Assembly (NCBI GenBank): GCA_910579865.1
Contig: CAJTXA010000003.1
Coordinates: forward strand, 1-64,000
Direction of reading: 5' to 3'
Length of the DNA: 64,000 bases
DNA from: an uncultured Lachnospiraceae bacterium
Lineage (GTDB): Bacteria > Bacillota > Clostridia > Lachnospirales > Lachnospiraceae
The notes under the pieces were generated by a model that saw only the letters and a list, made by a program, of their open reading frames with translations, was not told where the DNA came from and ran no database searches. Both the position numbers and the translations under genes were made by a program. Position 1 is the first letter of the stretch, and every line of letters begins with the position of its first letter. Shown here piece by piece: positions 14,617 to 23,931 of this stretch.

Positions 14617-17600
14617 AATAAATCCCTTCTTTCTCTTTTATTAAAGTCTGCAATCTCTCCCAAAGAAAATCGATACGATCCACTTTGTAAAAAAAATACT
14701 ACCTTTCTCTCTGTACTTTTTTCCAAAATATTACTTATTCCTTCTATTCCATCTATGATTTGACTTCCACTTGGAAGCACCACTTCTCCCGTTGTATTTG
14801 CTGGAATTTTGCACTGATACAATATTTTTTGACTTCCATCTTGATTCTCTTTTACTTCCCAGCCAGACTCAATTCTTCCATAGATAGAATCATGATATCC
14901 CTTTGCATAGTGCAATCTGCCGCCAACTGTTGGTTTTAGAATGATTCTTTTATAACCTACTTCTTTTACTTTTTTTGAAGTTTGTATTCCTAAAATTTCT
15001 CGATAGATCCACTCCCCTATTGCCCCATAAGCATAGTGATTAAAAGAATTCATAGAAACATCACCAAATGTATCTGTCTGTGCATGATAGGAATCCCATC
15101 TTTCCCATATAGTTGTAGCTCCATTCTTTACACTATATAACCAACTAGGATTTTCTTCTTGTTCCAAAAGGGCAAATGCCTCTTTCAAAAGCCCTACTTT
15201 AGAAAGTGCGGGATTGATATGAGAAATTCCTAAAAAACCAACTGAAATATGCTGTTTTCGATCTAAAATTGCCTGTAAAAATCCTTTGGCAGCCCCTTCT
15301 AACTTATCCTCTGGAATTAAATGAAAATCAATTGCTAATGCATAGGCTGTTTGGCTTGGATGATTTGGGTTTCCTACCTCATTGGAATAATACGTTTCAC
15401 AGATTTTCTTTCCATTTTGATCCAAATTTGATCGGCTCATCTCTCCCCAATATCCCAGAGTACCATCCTCTTTTACCCATGCTTCACAAAAAGCACGTTG
15501 AATACAAAGAAATCGTTCTTGATACTCATTTGCATCCTTTTCTTTCCCAAGCAGTCTTGCAACCTTTTCCATAATCTTTGCTGTATAAGCTGCATAGGCA
15601 GTAGCAGAAAGAATAAATGGCGTTGATTCATCAAAGGTAAGATGATCGCCTCTTCTTTGCTGCACTTGAAGAAAAGGAATAGAAGCAAAATCAGACTGTT
15701 TTGGTCTTTCTATTCCATCTACAATCCGAATCCCATAATTTTGTCGTTCTTCCATACTTTGATAAGCAACCCATTGCTGCATCATTGCATAATTTTCTTC
15801 TAAAATTCGAATATCTCCATATTCGAGATACAATTCCCATGGAACAATTACTGCAGCATCGCCCCATCCACCGCAGCCATCTATTCGATTATCTCCGCCA
15901 AGGGGAGCTGTATCTGGTACGGCTCCCTGTTTATGATAAAGTAATTGCGCATCTTGCAAATCCTGAAGCCACTTCCTTAAAAACATACAAACATCCATCA
16001 AAAAAACAGCAGTTCCTACAAATACTTGTGTATCTCCAGTCCACCCCATCCTTTCATTTCGCTGTGGGCAATCGGTCGGTACCAATAGATAATTTCCTCT
16101 CTGACCCCACTCAATATTCTTCCAAAGCTGATTTATTTTTGGATTAGAACAGATAAATCCTCCAGTCAGTCTTGTTGTTTGGCATAAAACCAATCCTTCT
16201 AATGAAAGAATTACCTGTTGATCTTCCAGTAAAAACCCATTTCCTGTAATTTCCACATAGCGAAACCCATGTACTGTAAAAGAAGGAAGAAATGTTTCCC
16301 CTTCTTTTGCTCCTTTACAAGTATAAATATCTGTATTGGCAGCCGTTCGAAGGTTTCGAAGATACAATTCTCCACTTCTCTCACACATCTCTCCATAACG
16401 TAACCGAAAAGAAGTTCCCCTCTCTGCCTTTACAGTCAATCGTACTGTTCCCACCATATTTTGTCCAAAATCATAAATGATATGTCCTTTTGGCTTTTCC
16501 CACACTGCAACTGGTTTCAGCACACGTTCTATTTTGGCTCCTTCTCCAATCTGTGCTGAAAGTGCAAATTCTAGTTTCTGCTCCAAACAGCCATTTGTTG
16601 CTTGGATTGGAAAAGCCCACTCCTTTTCCCCACAGACTTTCCAAATTTCATCAAAAGCATTAGAAAAAAAACCTTCTTCCAAACGAGCATCATAGGTTTC
16701 TCCATCTAGATAATCCGAATCAATTAATGGTCCTTTTTCTGTATATAGCCAAGTTTTATCTGTTTTTATCACTTCTTCTGTTCCATCTTGATAAGTTAGA
16801 ATAAGCTGTGCAAGAAATGTACTTTCTCTTCCATAAATCATTGCCCCAGAATAACCGCAATATCCAGAATAATACCCCTTTCCTACCATAACTAATAACG
16901 TGTTTTCTTTTGACTTTAAATCCGTTTCTACTGGATATACCTGATAAGGAATCCGAATCCGATAGTCTGTAAATCCTGGTGTCAAATATTCGTCTCCTAC
17001 TCGTTTCCCATTTAGATAAACTTGATAACTCCCCCGAGCAGAAACATAAAGTCTTGCAAATCGAATGTTTTTCTTCTTTAAATCAAATGTCTTTTTTAAA
17101 TGTAATCCTGGACATGGACAGACATATTCAAATGCATTTTCTACTTCTAATCCACCATTTCTTACTGTTCCAAGTGTAGAAAAAACTCCGCTTGTATCTG
17201 AAAAATCTTCTTTTATGTAGATCTCCTTTGTAACACTATCTCCAATTTGAATATTTCGATAAACTGCTTTACTAGAAATCTGCTGAAATCCAACCGACAT
17301 AAGAAATGCTTTTCTAGGCTGATTGGGCGGATTTTCTGGTAAAAACTCCTCCTCTGCTTCTATAATTTCCACACCATTTATCTTTACTGTAACAGTTCTT
17401 TTTTTTACAACAAATAGAATCTGTTGGATTTGTTCTTCAGTCCCAATCGCTACTGCTTTTTCTGAAATCCAATAGTTTCCTCCTTTTTGTTTATTCTTTC
17501 CTAATATTTTTTTATAGCAGTCTTCTTCTCTTTTATATTTTTCCTCCCAAGCACAATCCGAATACTGATATGCTTTTAAACAGCGCTTTTCTAAATTGAC

Positions 17601-18113
17601 TTTAAATAATATATAATTCTCTCGATCTCTAGCTGCTACCACAAATCCCGCTGTATTTCCCTTTTTCACTTGAAAATCTACTTGATAATACCAGTTTTCC
17701 AAAGCTGCTGTATTCATTCCCGTCTTTGAACTTCCAATAAACTTGGCACCATTCCAGCAACTTTTCGTTGTACCCATAAGGCCTGTTTCAAACCAAGCTG
17801 TTTCACTTTTCTTCGCAACCCCATTCTCATCCCAAACGATTACACACCAATCATATCGTTTTCTTGGAAAAAGTGCTTCTCCCTGATAAAGAACAGCAAC
17901 CGATTGATCCGATATTACCTTTTTACTATCCCATAACAAATGAATTTTTTCTTTTTCTAATACTTCCCATACGAAAACTTGGTAGGCACTTTGAAATGTG
18001 CCATACCGTTCCGACTCCATTTGCCAGCTAAAAGCGGGCTTGCTTATATCAATTCCAATTGGATTCTTTTGATATTCTGTCTTTAGATTTAAAATTTGAA
18101 TAAATTCTTCCAT
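14613..18113 (-). CDS. Alpha-L-rhamnosidase, GH78
   Basis: This 1166-residue enzyme releases terminal L-rhamnose from glycans or plant glycosides. No signal peptide is seen, so it is intracellular. Domains in order: a beta-rich N-terminal part with an inserted LamG-like segment (about 110-310), the Bac_rhamnosid_N region (ARLYVSARGSYQVYLNGKRV, near 360), and the (alpha/alpha)6 barrel. The barrel carries the conserved TDCPQRNERMGWTGD (near 680) and GGWGDAAVIVPW, which include catalytic acid residues; a C-terminal beta domain follows (LKPTVGGRLHYAKGYHDS). The family often has 900-1100 residues, so this one is at the long end. Co-transcribed with the O-acetyltransferase. Confidence 0.92.
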   Translation of the reverse strand: MEEFIQILNLKTEYQKNPIGIDISKPAFSWQMESERYGTFQSAYQVFVWEVLEKEKIHLLWDSKKVISDQSVAVLYQGEALFPRKRYDWCVIVWDENGVAKKSETAWFETGLMGTTKSCWNGAKFIGSSKTGMNTAALENWYYQVDFQVKKGNTAGFVVAARDRENYILFKVNLEKRCLKAYQYSDCAWEEKYKREEDCYKKILGKNKQKGGNYWISEKAVAIGTEEQIQQILFVVKKRTVTVKINGVEIIEAEEEFLPENPPNQPRKAFLMSVGFQQISSKAVYRNIQIGDSVTKEIYIKEDFSDTSGVFSTLGTVRNGGLEVENAFEYVCPCPGLHLKKTFDLKKKNIRFARLYVSARGSYQVYLNGKRVGDEYLTPGFTDYRIRIPYQVYPVETDLKSKENTLLVMVGKGYYSGYCGYSGAMIYGRESTFLAQLILTYQDGTEEVIKTDKTWLYTEKGPLIDSDYLDGETYDARLEEGFFSNAFDEIWKVCGEKEWAFPIQATNGCLEQKLEFALSAQIGEGAKIERVLKPVAVWEKPKGHIIYDFGQNMVGTVRLTVKAERGTSFRLRYGEMCERSGELYLRNLRTAANTDIYTCKGAKEGETFLPSFTVHGFRYVEITGNGFLLEDQQVILSLEGLVLCQTTRLTGGFICSNPKINQLWKNIEWGQRGNYLLVPTDCPQRNERMGWTGDTQVFVGTAVFLMDVCMFLRKWLQDLQDAQLLYHKQGAVPDTAPLGGDNRIDGCGGWGDAAVIVPWELYLEYGDIRILEENYAMMQQWVAYQSMEERQNYGIRIVDGIERPKQSDFASIPFLQVQQRRGDHLTFDESTPFILSATAYAAYTAKIMEKVARLLGKEKDANEYQERFLCIQRAFCEAWVKEDGTLGYWGEMSRSNLDQNGKKICETYYSNEVGNPNHPSQTAYALAIDFHLIPEDKLEGAAKGFLQAILDRKQHISVGFLGISHINPALSKVGLLKEAFALLEQEENPSWLYSVKNGATTIWERWDSYHAQTDTFGDVSMNSFNHYAYGAIGEWIYREILGIQTSKKVKEVGYKRIILKPTVGGRLHYAKGYHDSIYGRIESGWEVKENQDGSQKILYQCKIPANTTGEVVLPSGSQIIDGIEGISNILEKSTERKVVFFLQSGSYRFSLGEIADFNKRERRDLL

Positions 18114-18180
18114 TTTATTCTATTTTCCTTTTATTTTTTTATAAGTCCTTTTGCCTATTTCTTTTTTATGCTTATCCTGT

Positions 18181-19116
18181 TTATTTAATCAAAAGATAAC
18201 TAAAATAAACCAGATATCCCACTAACATAAGACATCCGCCCCAACGAGTCAACAGTTTTTTCTTCCATACACATACCCAAAGCAATATTCCTGCTAAGAT
18301 AGTAATAATTCCATCTATCAAAAACTCTGACGAAAATGGTACTGGTACAATTAAAGCAGTGGTTCCAACTACAAATAAAATATTAAAAATATTGCTTCCA
18401 ACAATGTTTCCAACTGCAATATCTGCTTTTCCTTTTCGAGCTGCTATCACGGAGGTAACCAATTCTGGAAGTGAGGTTCCAAAAGCCACAATAGTAAGTC
18501 CAATAAAACGCTCGCTCATTCCAAATATTGTAGCAAGTGCTGTTGCAGCATCTACCGTTACATCACTTCCTACAATAATCAGTATCATTCCAATTACTCC
18601 AGTCAGAATCAACTTTCCTATCCGTTCCTGCTTTTCTTCTTCTGGCTGCTCTGTTATCCCTTGTTTTGCTGCCTGAAATAAATATCCAAGATAAACCAAA
18701 AAAAATCCCCAAAGTAAAATCCCTTCTACACGAGTAATTGTATTTCCTGTCATACCACAAGCTAAAAGTATAATAGAAATTCCAATCATAAAAGGCAATT
18801 CAATTCGAATTGTCGAATTTTGCACCGCAATTGCTGTAATTACAGAAGTAATTCCAAGAATTACAAATACATTCATAATATTACTTCCTAAGATATTTCC
18901 AATTGTAATTCCAGCATTTCCTTTTATTGCTGCCGTAATACTAACCGCTGCTTCTGGTGCACTTGTTCCCATAGCTACAATTGTAAGACCAATCACAAGC
19001 TGAGGAATTCCAAATTTCTCGGCAATTCCAGATACACCATCTACAAACCAATCAGCTCCTTTAATCAACATTACAAATCCTACTACTAATAACGTTAGTT
19101 GCAATAATACTTCCAT
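18181..19116 (-). CDS. CaCA family Na+/Ca2+ (or K+) exchanger, YrbG-like
   Basis: A 311-residue antiporter of about ten helices in two homologous halves, with the signature alpha repeats GTSAPEAAVS (first) and GTSLPELVTS (second), each followed by GNILGSN / GNIVGSN. It exchanges Ca2+ for Na+ or H+ across the membrane. AAGGAGGAAG precedes the start. A structured leader with its own promoter and terminator lies upstream (19203-19366), indicating control by RNA, possibly by an ion. Confidence 0.93.
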   Translation of the reverse strand: MEVLLQLTLLVVGFVMLIKGADWFVDGVSGIAEKFGIPQLVIGLTIVAMGTSAPEAAVSITAAIKGNAGITIGNILGSNIMNVFVILGITSVITAIAVQNSTIRIELPFMIGISIILLACGMTGNTITRVEGILLWGFFLVYLGYLFQAAKQGITEQPEEEKQERIGKLILTGVIGMILIIVGSDVTVDAATALATIFGMSERFIGLTIVAFGTSLPELVTSVIAARKGKADIAVGNIVGSNIFNILFVVGTTALIVPVPFSSEFLIDGIITILAGILLWVCVWKKKLLTRWGGCLMLVGYLVYFSYLLIK

Positions 19117-19202
19117 CTTTCTTCCTCCTTTTTTCCTTTGAATTTTTCTAAAACAATTACCCCTATTCTTTGTTAAGAAAGCAGCTATTATTCTACAATC
19201 AC

Positions 19203-19250
19203 AAAAAAGGACAAAACTTTTGTATCAATTACGCCAAAAGTCTTGTCCCT
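19203..19250 (-). terminator. Terminator in the leader of the cation exchanger
   Basis: On the minus strand a 14-base arm pairs GGACAAGACTTTTG with CAAAAGTTTTGTCC, followed by TTTTTT. It lies about 85 bases before the exchanger start codon and after the structured element at 19268-19331, so it can work as an attenuator. Confidence 0.85.
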
Positions 19251-19331
19251 TTCTTTATTCCAGAAAGTTGTGCAACCACGATAACAAATCGGGGGATGTT
19301 GATTGCACAAGAATAACTACTCCCTTTTCAC
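19251..19331 (-). ncRNA. Candidate cation-sensing riboswitch upstream of the exchanger
   Basis: The minus-strand leader begins near GAAAAGGGAGTAG, then forms an 8-bp stem TTGTGCAA / TTGCACAA (19268-19310). This encloses an asymmetric internal loop (TCAACATCCCC ... TGG) and an inner CGAT-TTGTT-ATCG hairpin. The GGGAGTAG block and TCAACA recall conserved parts of yybP-ykoY (Mn2+) aptamers, and the compact layout could fit the DUF1646/Na+-I class. A terminator follows and a Ca2+/Na+ exchanger is the target. I cannot assign the class by eye. Confidence 0.55.
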
Positions 19332-19338
19332 TATCTTA

Positions 19339-19366
19339 AGTATACCCAATTTTGAAGATATGTCAA
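19339..19366 (-). promoter_or_regulatory. Promoter of the exchanger leader
   Basis: On the minus strand: TTGACA, 16-base spacer, TATACT. It is placed just upstream of the structured leader. Confidence 0.8.
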
Positions 19367-19383
19367 TCTTAAAATATCAAAAA

Positions 19384-20700
19384 TTAAAAATCTTTTAATA
19401 CTTTCCAAGCAAATCCCAAAGAAAGCACCATTGCAATAGACCATCCAATTGGCCAAGATAGCCAAACTGCTGTCACTCCTCCCCAATAGGCAAATAAATA
19501 GGACAGTATTACTCGAAGAATTAAGTCTGTAAAGGTGGAAAACATAAACATCTTCATTCTTCCTGTTCCTCGCAGTACGCCATCTGCTGCTAACTTAATC
19601 GAAATAGCCAGATAAAAAGGTGCCACAATCCTTAGAAACTCTACTCCTGTTTTTACAGCTTCTACACTTCCATCTTCTAAAAAAAGTCCCATCATCTTAC
19701 TGCCAAATCCAAAAAAGAAAACGATAAATGGCAATGCTAACAAAATTCCAATTCGAATTCCAGCCTGTAATCCTTCCTGAATCCGTTTCCACTTTCCTGC
19801 TCCAAGACTTTGTGCCGTAAAACTAGAAATCCCATTTCCAAGTGTTGTAAAGCTAGTAATTGCAAATGTATTTAATTTAATAGCAGCAGAATATCCAGCA
19901 ATTACAGAAGAACCAAATCCGTTAATTAAACTTTGAATAAAAATATTTCCAATTGAAACAAAACTTTGTTGTAAAATACTTGGAACTGCAATCGCACAAA
20001 TCCTTTTTAACATTCCAAAAGAAAATATCTTTCCTTTCTCTGAAGAAATACCTTTTATTTTCCAAAAAAGAGTAAATAATGCCAATATACAAGCAATTCC
20101 CTGTGCCAAAAAAGTTGCCCAAGCCACACCAGGTACACCCCACTCAAAAATAGCAACAAATATATAATCTAGTACAATATTTCCAAGTGAAGAGCCAATT
20201 AAAAAATAAAGTGGAGTTTTGGAATCTCCCATTGAAGTAAACACACCTGTACCTACATTATAAAGATATAAAAACAAAAATCCAATAATATAAATTCTAA
20301 GATACACAGCACCTTCCTCAAAAATATTACTTGGTGTATGAATCATTTCCATTAGTCCACGTGTCCCAACTAGTCCTACTACAGTAAGAAATACAGATAA
20401 AATGGTAGAAGCCAACAAAGTAGTAAAAATTGCTGTCTTCATCATTCCATACTGTTTTGCTCCATATAATTGAGATATTACTACAGCACATCCAATATTG
20501 CTTCCAATTGCAATTGCCATAAAAATCATTGTAATTGGATAGGAAGCACCTACCGCTGCCAATGCATTTTCTCCAGCAAACTTTCCAGCAATTACACTGT
20601 CGGCAATATTATAAAGCTGTTGAAAAATCACACTAATAAACATAGGAATAGAAAAATTCCATAATACATAAAATGGTTTTCCTTCTGTTAAATCTTTCAT
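19384..20700 (-). CDS. MATE family multidrug/Na+ or H+ antiporter
   Basis: A 438-residue, 12-helix MATE transporter with the family opening LTEGKPFYVLWNFSIPMFIS, DSVIAGKFAGENALAAVGASYP, and the second-half repeat RICAIAVPSILQQSFVSIGN. It exports cationic compounds using ion gradients. Complete, unlike the split MATE gene at 6716-7582. It stands alone, with a short gap to the Gx-transporter gene upstream. The SD is weak (GAGGCGAAAGAG). Confidence 0.92.
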   Translation of the reverse strand: MKDLTEGKPFYVLWNFSIPMFISVIFQQLYNIADSVIAGKFAGENALAAVGASYPITMIFMAIAIGSNIGCAVVISQLYGAKQYGMMKTAIFTTLLASTILSVFLTVVGLVGTRGLMEMIHTPSNIFEEGAVYLRIYIIGFLFLYLYNVGTGVFTSMGDSKTPLYFLIGSSLGNIVLDYIFVAIFEWGVPGVAWATFLAQGIACILALFTLFWKIKGISSEKGKIFSFGMLKRICAIAVPSILQQSFVSIGNIFIQSLINGFGSSVIAGYSAAIKLNTFAITSFTTLGNGISSFTAQSLGAGKWKRIQEGLQAGIRIGILLALPFIVFFFGFGSKMMGLFLEDGSVEAVKTGVEFLRIVAPFYLAISIKLAADGVLRGTGRMKMFMFSTFTDLILRVILSYLFAYWGGVTAVWLSWPIGWSIAMVLSLGFAWKVLKDF

Positions 20701-20734
20701 TCTCTTTCGCCTCGCTTATCTTTTTCCATCACTT

Positions 20735-21607
20735 TTACTCTACAATCGCATCGAATTCCCCTTCCTTTGCTTCTCGAATAAAAATCTCTACTCGATTTGG
20801 CAAACAGACAATTCTCTCCTTTGTTCTTGAAATAGCATATTCCTTTACACAAAGTAAGTCAGGACAGGAAGCCTCACTGATAAAAGCATTTCCATCTTGT
20901 ATTGTCAATACATTATAACTTCCATTTTCCCATTCTAACCAATATACGCCATTCTGAAAAAGAGAATATTCTTTATAAAAAGAAGCATCTTTAAAAACCA
21001 CAACACTTCCACCCTCTCTTTTTGTAATCTGCACCCCCAAAAGTACGATCAGTCCAGTTAAAACAAACCCAACTGCCAAAATTTTGTCCCAAATACAAAT
21101 CAATTCCTTATATCCTTTTAAGCTCCACAAAACTTTAGAAGCTACCACTCCAATCAGACCTCCTGTCAGCACACCAACTGGAAGCAAAATTCCCAAATAA
21201 GTAAAAATACTACTACTTTGCAGTACAAAAACTGCTACCACAATCTGTCCAAGGTTATGCAATGCCCCGCCAGCTATACTAACCCCATATAGACTAATTC
21301 CCTTTTTATTCTTAAAAAAAACCATCCCTAAAAAACTCACTGTTCCACCAGCAAAACTATAAATCATAGGAAAAAAACCACCAAAAGTAAGTCCACTTAG
21401 TAAAATTCGAAGAACGGAAACAAAGAAACCAGCTTTCTCTCCCATTGTATAAAGAGCAATCAAAGTAACTAAATTTGCCAATCCAAGTTTTATTCCTGGT
21501 ATGGGGATAAGAACAGGAAAAAGCGATTCTAGATAACTAAAAATAAAAGCCAAAGCAACTAACATTCCTCCCATTGCCAATTTCTCGCTATATCGTTTCC
21601 TTTGCAT
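20735..21607 (-). CDS. Gx-transporter (HepI-like) fused to a NusG_II domain
   Basis: I chose the ATG at 21607 (290 residues, MQRKRYSEKLAMGG) because AAAGGAGA lies just upstream; a GTG 12 codons earlier has no ribosome binding site. Residues 1-190 are a multi-helix membrane domain of the Gx transporter type, with GIKLGLANLVTLIALY and GGALHNLGQ. Residues about 205-290 are a NusG_II-type extracytoplasmic domain (ISEASCPDLLCVKEYAI, CLPNRVEI). In clostridia these two domains often occur as separate genes beside rnf and flavinylation genes; here they are joined. It lies directly downstream of rnfB but behind a terminator. The transported compound is unknown, perhaps a flavin- or quinone-related molecule. 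Confidence 0.8.
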   Translation of the reverse strand: MQRKRYSEKLAMGGMLVALAFIFSYLESLFPVLIPIPGIKLGLANLVTLIALYTMGEKAGFFVSVLRILLSGLTFGGFFPMIYSFAGGTVSFLGMVFFKNKKGISLYGVSIAGGALHNLGQIVVAVFVLQSSSIFTYLGILLPVGVLTGGLIGVVASKVLWSLKGYKELICIWDKILAVGFVLTGLIVLLGVQITKREGGSVVVFKDASFYKEYSLFQNGVYWLEWENGSYNVLTIQDGNAFISEASCPDLLCVKEYAISRTKERIVCLPNRVEIFIREAKEGEFDAIVE

Positions 21608-21641
21608 AATCTTCTCCTTTTTTTCTACAATCAAATTAACC

Positions 21642-21685
21642 ACAAAAAAAGTACCTAATTAGCCTAGACGACACGCTAAGTACTT
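21642..21685 (-). terminator. Terminator of the rnf operon
   Basis: Minus-strand stem AAGTAC..AGC / GCT..GTAC followed by seven T, between rnfB and the Gx-NusG_II gene. It ends just before the ribosome binding site of the latter. Read-through could still join the genes. Confidence 0.75.
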
Positions 21686-21799
21686 CTATTTAAACCTATA
21701 TTCCATATTATTATAAACAAAGGGAATTATGATAGAAGATCATGCAAACAGACCTTCTGTCACCATCCCCCTTTTATTTTGATGACCAGTTTTAATCAA

Positions 21800-22582
21800 C
21801 TAAGAAATAATCTTAACTGGACACTTTTCTGCACACTTCCCACAATTTGTACACTTCTGATAATCGATATGAGCAATATTTTGTACCACTGTAATTGCAC
21901 CATCTTCACATTGTTTTGTACAAAGCATACATCCAATGCATCCCACCGAACAAGCTTCTTTTACAGCCTTTCCTTTTTCTTTTGAACTACACTGCACCAA
22001 ATGTTTTGCTTTATAAGGTACCAATTCAATCAATTGCTTTGGACAAGCTGCCACACATTTTCCGCAAGCTACACACTTTTCCTTATCCACCACAGCTACA
22101 CCATTTACTACATGAATTGCATCAAATTGGCAGGCTGTTACACAAGAACCATACCCAAGACATCCAAATGCACAAGCCTTTTCGCCACGTCCAGGAGCCA
22201 TTACTGCTTCCTTACAATCTGGAATTCCATAGTAATGATATTTTCTTTCTGTCTTATCACAAGTACCAATGCATTTTACAAAAGCAACCTGCTTTTCACT
22301 ATCTCCAGCGCTGATCCCCATTACACCACTAATTTGTTCTGCTACAGAAGCTCCGCCAACTGGACACCCATTTACTGGCGCTTCTCCTTTTACAATTGCA
22401 GCCGCTAATCCATCACACCCAGCATATCCACAACCGCCACAATTATTTCCAGGAAGAAATCCACGCACTGCAATTTCTCTTTCATCTACTTCTACTTCAA
22501 ACTTTTTATTTGCAATTCCTAAAACCAGTCCGATAATCAATCCAGTAATACCAACCACTGCAGTAGCAATTATAATATTCAT
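21800..22582 (-). CDS. rnfB: Rnf complex subunit B (iron-sulfur protein)
   Basis: A 260-residue peripheral subunit with an N-terminal membrane helix (TAVVGITGLIIGLVLGIA) and a Fe-S domain with NNCGGCGYAGCDGLA. Further ferredoxin-type clusters follow, including CVACGKCVAACPK and CTNCGKCAEKCP. It accepts electrons from reduced ferredoxin and passes them into the Rnf complex. Last gene of rnfCDGEAB. Clostridial-type length. Confidence 0.97.
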   Translation of the reverse strand: MNIIIATAVVGITGLIIGLVLGIANKKFEVEVDEREIAVRGFLPGNNCGGCGYAGCDGLAAAIVKGEAPVNGCPVGGASVAEQISGVMGISAGDSEKQVAFVKCIGTCDKTERKYHYYGIPDCKEAVMAPGRGEKACAFGCLGYGSCVTACQFDAIHVVNGVAVVDKEKCVACGKCVAACPKQLIELVPYKAKHLVQCSSKEKGKAVKEACSVGCIGCMLCTKQCEDGAITVVQNIAHIDYQKCTNCGKCAEKCPVKIIS

Positions 22583-22600
22583 GCCTACTATCCTCCTTTC

Positions 22601-23176
22601 TTACAATACACCCGAAAATCCAACAAAAGCCATCGCCATCAGTCCGGCTGTAATTAAAAGAATCGGAGAACCCTGAAATGCTTTTGGCACATCATTATGT
22701 TCATTTCTTTCACGAATACCAGCAAGAATCACAATCGCTATAGTAAAACCTGCTGCTGTTCCAAAACCATTGATAATACTTGTAAAAACATTATACTCTT
22801 TTTGTACATTAATAATTGCAATACCAAGTACGGCACAATTTGTTGTAATCAAAGGCAAATAAACGCCAAGTGCCTGATACAGTCCAGGCATAATCTTTTT
22901 TAATACAATTTCTACAAATTGCACCAGTGCTGCAATTACCAAAATAAACACAATCGTTTGTAAATATTCTAATTGAAATCGCTGCAATACCTGTGTATAA
23001 ATAATACTTGTTACAGCCGAAGCAATTGTCATAACAAAGATAACTGCTGCTCCCATTCCAACTGAAGTATCTACTTTTTTTGAAACACCCAAAAAAGGGC
23101 AAAGTCCCAAAAACTGACTAAGGACAACATTATTGACTAAAGCTGCACTAACTAAAATAATCAGTAATTCTTTCAT
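22601..23176 (-). CDS. rnfA: Rnf complex subunit A (membrane)
   Basis: A 191-residue, six-helix integral subunit with the conserved NNVVLSQFLGLCPFLGVS near the N-terminus and LPLITTNCAVLGIAI in the middle. It is homologous to RnfE and NqrE. Its cysteines in the membrane are proposed to hold an Fe-S centre shared with RnfE. It forms part of the ion-translocating core (Na+ or H+). Confidence 0.97.
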   Translation of the reverse strand: MKELLIILVSAALVNNVVLSQFLGLCPFLGVSKKVDTSVGMGAAVIFVMTIASAVTSIIYTQVLQRFQLEYLQTIVFILVIAALVQFVEIVLKKIMPGLYQALGVYLPLITTNCAVLGIAIINVQKEYNVFTSIINGFGTAAGFTIAIVILAGIRERNEHNDVPKAFQGSPILLITAGLMAMAFVGFSGVL

Positions 23177-23196
23177 CCTGCGTTCCGCCTTTCTTT

Positions 23197-23898
23197 TTAT
23201 TTCTTATTTTGACTTTGGATTTTTTCATGATTGGTTCGGCAGGTGTTTCCAGAACATGCTGCACAATTTCCTCCACAAGAAATCTCCGTTCCTTTTTGAT
23301 TTGTAGCAGACTTTAATTTTAGTTTATTTTGAAGTGCAGTCAGTGCTGCAAGGACAAAAAATGCACCTGGTGCCATAATAAAAATGCTGACTGGTTCATA
23401 AGAAGCTGGAGTAAGTGCTGCTCCAAATATTGTTCCAGAACCAATCCACTCACGAAATGCACCAATAAAAGTAAGTCCAACTGTAAATCCAAGTCCCATT
23501 CCTATTCCATCGCAAGCAGAAAGAATTACAGAATTCTTATAAGCATAAGCCTCTGCACGCCCTAATATAATACAATTTACTACAATTAAAGAAATATAAA
23601 TTCCAAGTGCCTGATATAAAGTATAAATATAAGCCTCCATAATAAGTTCCAACATCGTAACAAAAGAAGCTACAATTACAATAAATGCTGGAATTCTTAC
23701 TTTATCTGGAATAACCTTTCGAAGCATAGAAATAATCATATTTGATAAGATCAATACTACTGTAGTAGAAAGTCCCATTCCAAGTCCATTCATCGCTGAA
23801 GTTGTTACTGCCAATGTTGGACACATACCAAGCATTAGAACAAAAGTAGGATTTTCTTTTATAATCCCATTATAAATACGTTCCATATATTGATTCAT
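23197..23898 (-). CDS. rnfE: Rnf complex subunit E (membrane)
   Basis: A 233-residue, six-helix integral subunit, with KENPTFVLMLGMCPTLAVT at the N-terminus and SLIVVNCIILGRAEAYA central. It has a Cys-containing C-terminal tail (SCGGNCAACSGNTC), a feature seen in some clostridial RnfE proteins. It pairs with RnfA. Gap to rnfA is 20 bases. Confidence 0.96.
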   Translation of the reverse strand: MNQYMERIYNGIIKENPTFVLMLGMCPTLAVTTSAMNGLGMGLSTTVVLILSNMIISMLRKVIPDKVRIPAFIVIVASFVTMLELIMEAYIYTLYQALGIYISLIVVNCIILGRAEAYAYKNSVILSACDGIGMGLGFTVGLTFIGAFREWIGSGTIFGAALTPASYEPVSIFIMAPGAFFVLAALTALQNKLKLKSATNQKGTEISCGGNCAACSGNTCRTNHEKIQSQNKK

Positions 23899-23931
23899 CT
23901 TGTTCCTCTTTTCTCTCTTTTTTCTTTCTTT

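Noticed and set aside
21686..21799. FMN riboswitch upstream of the Gx-NusG_II gene
   Set aside because: Only short hairpins are seen, and the conserved multi-stem FMN pattern is absent.
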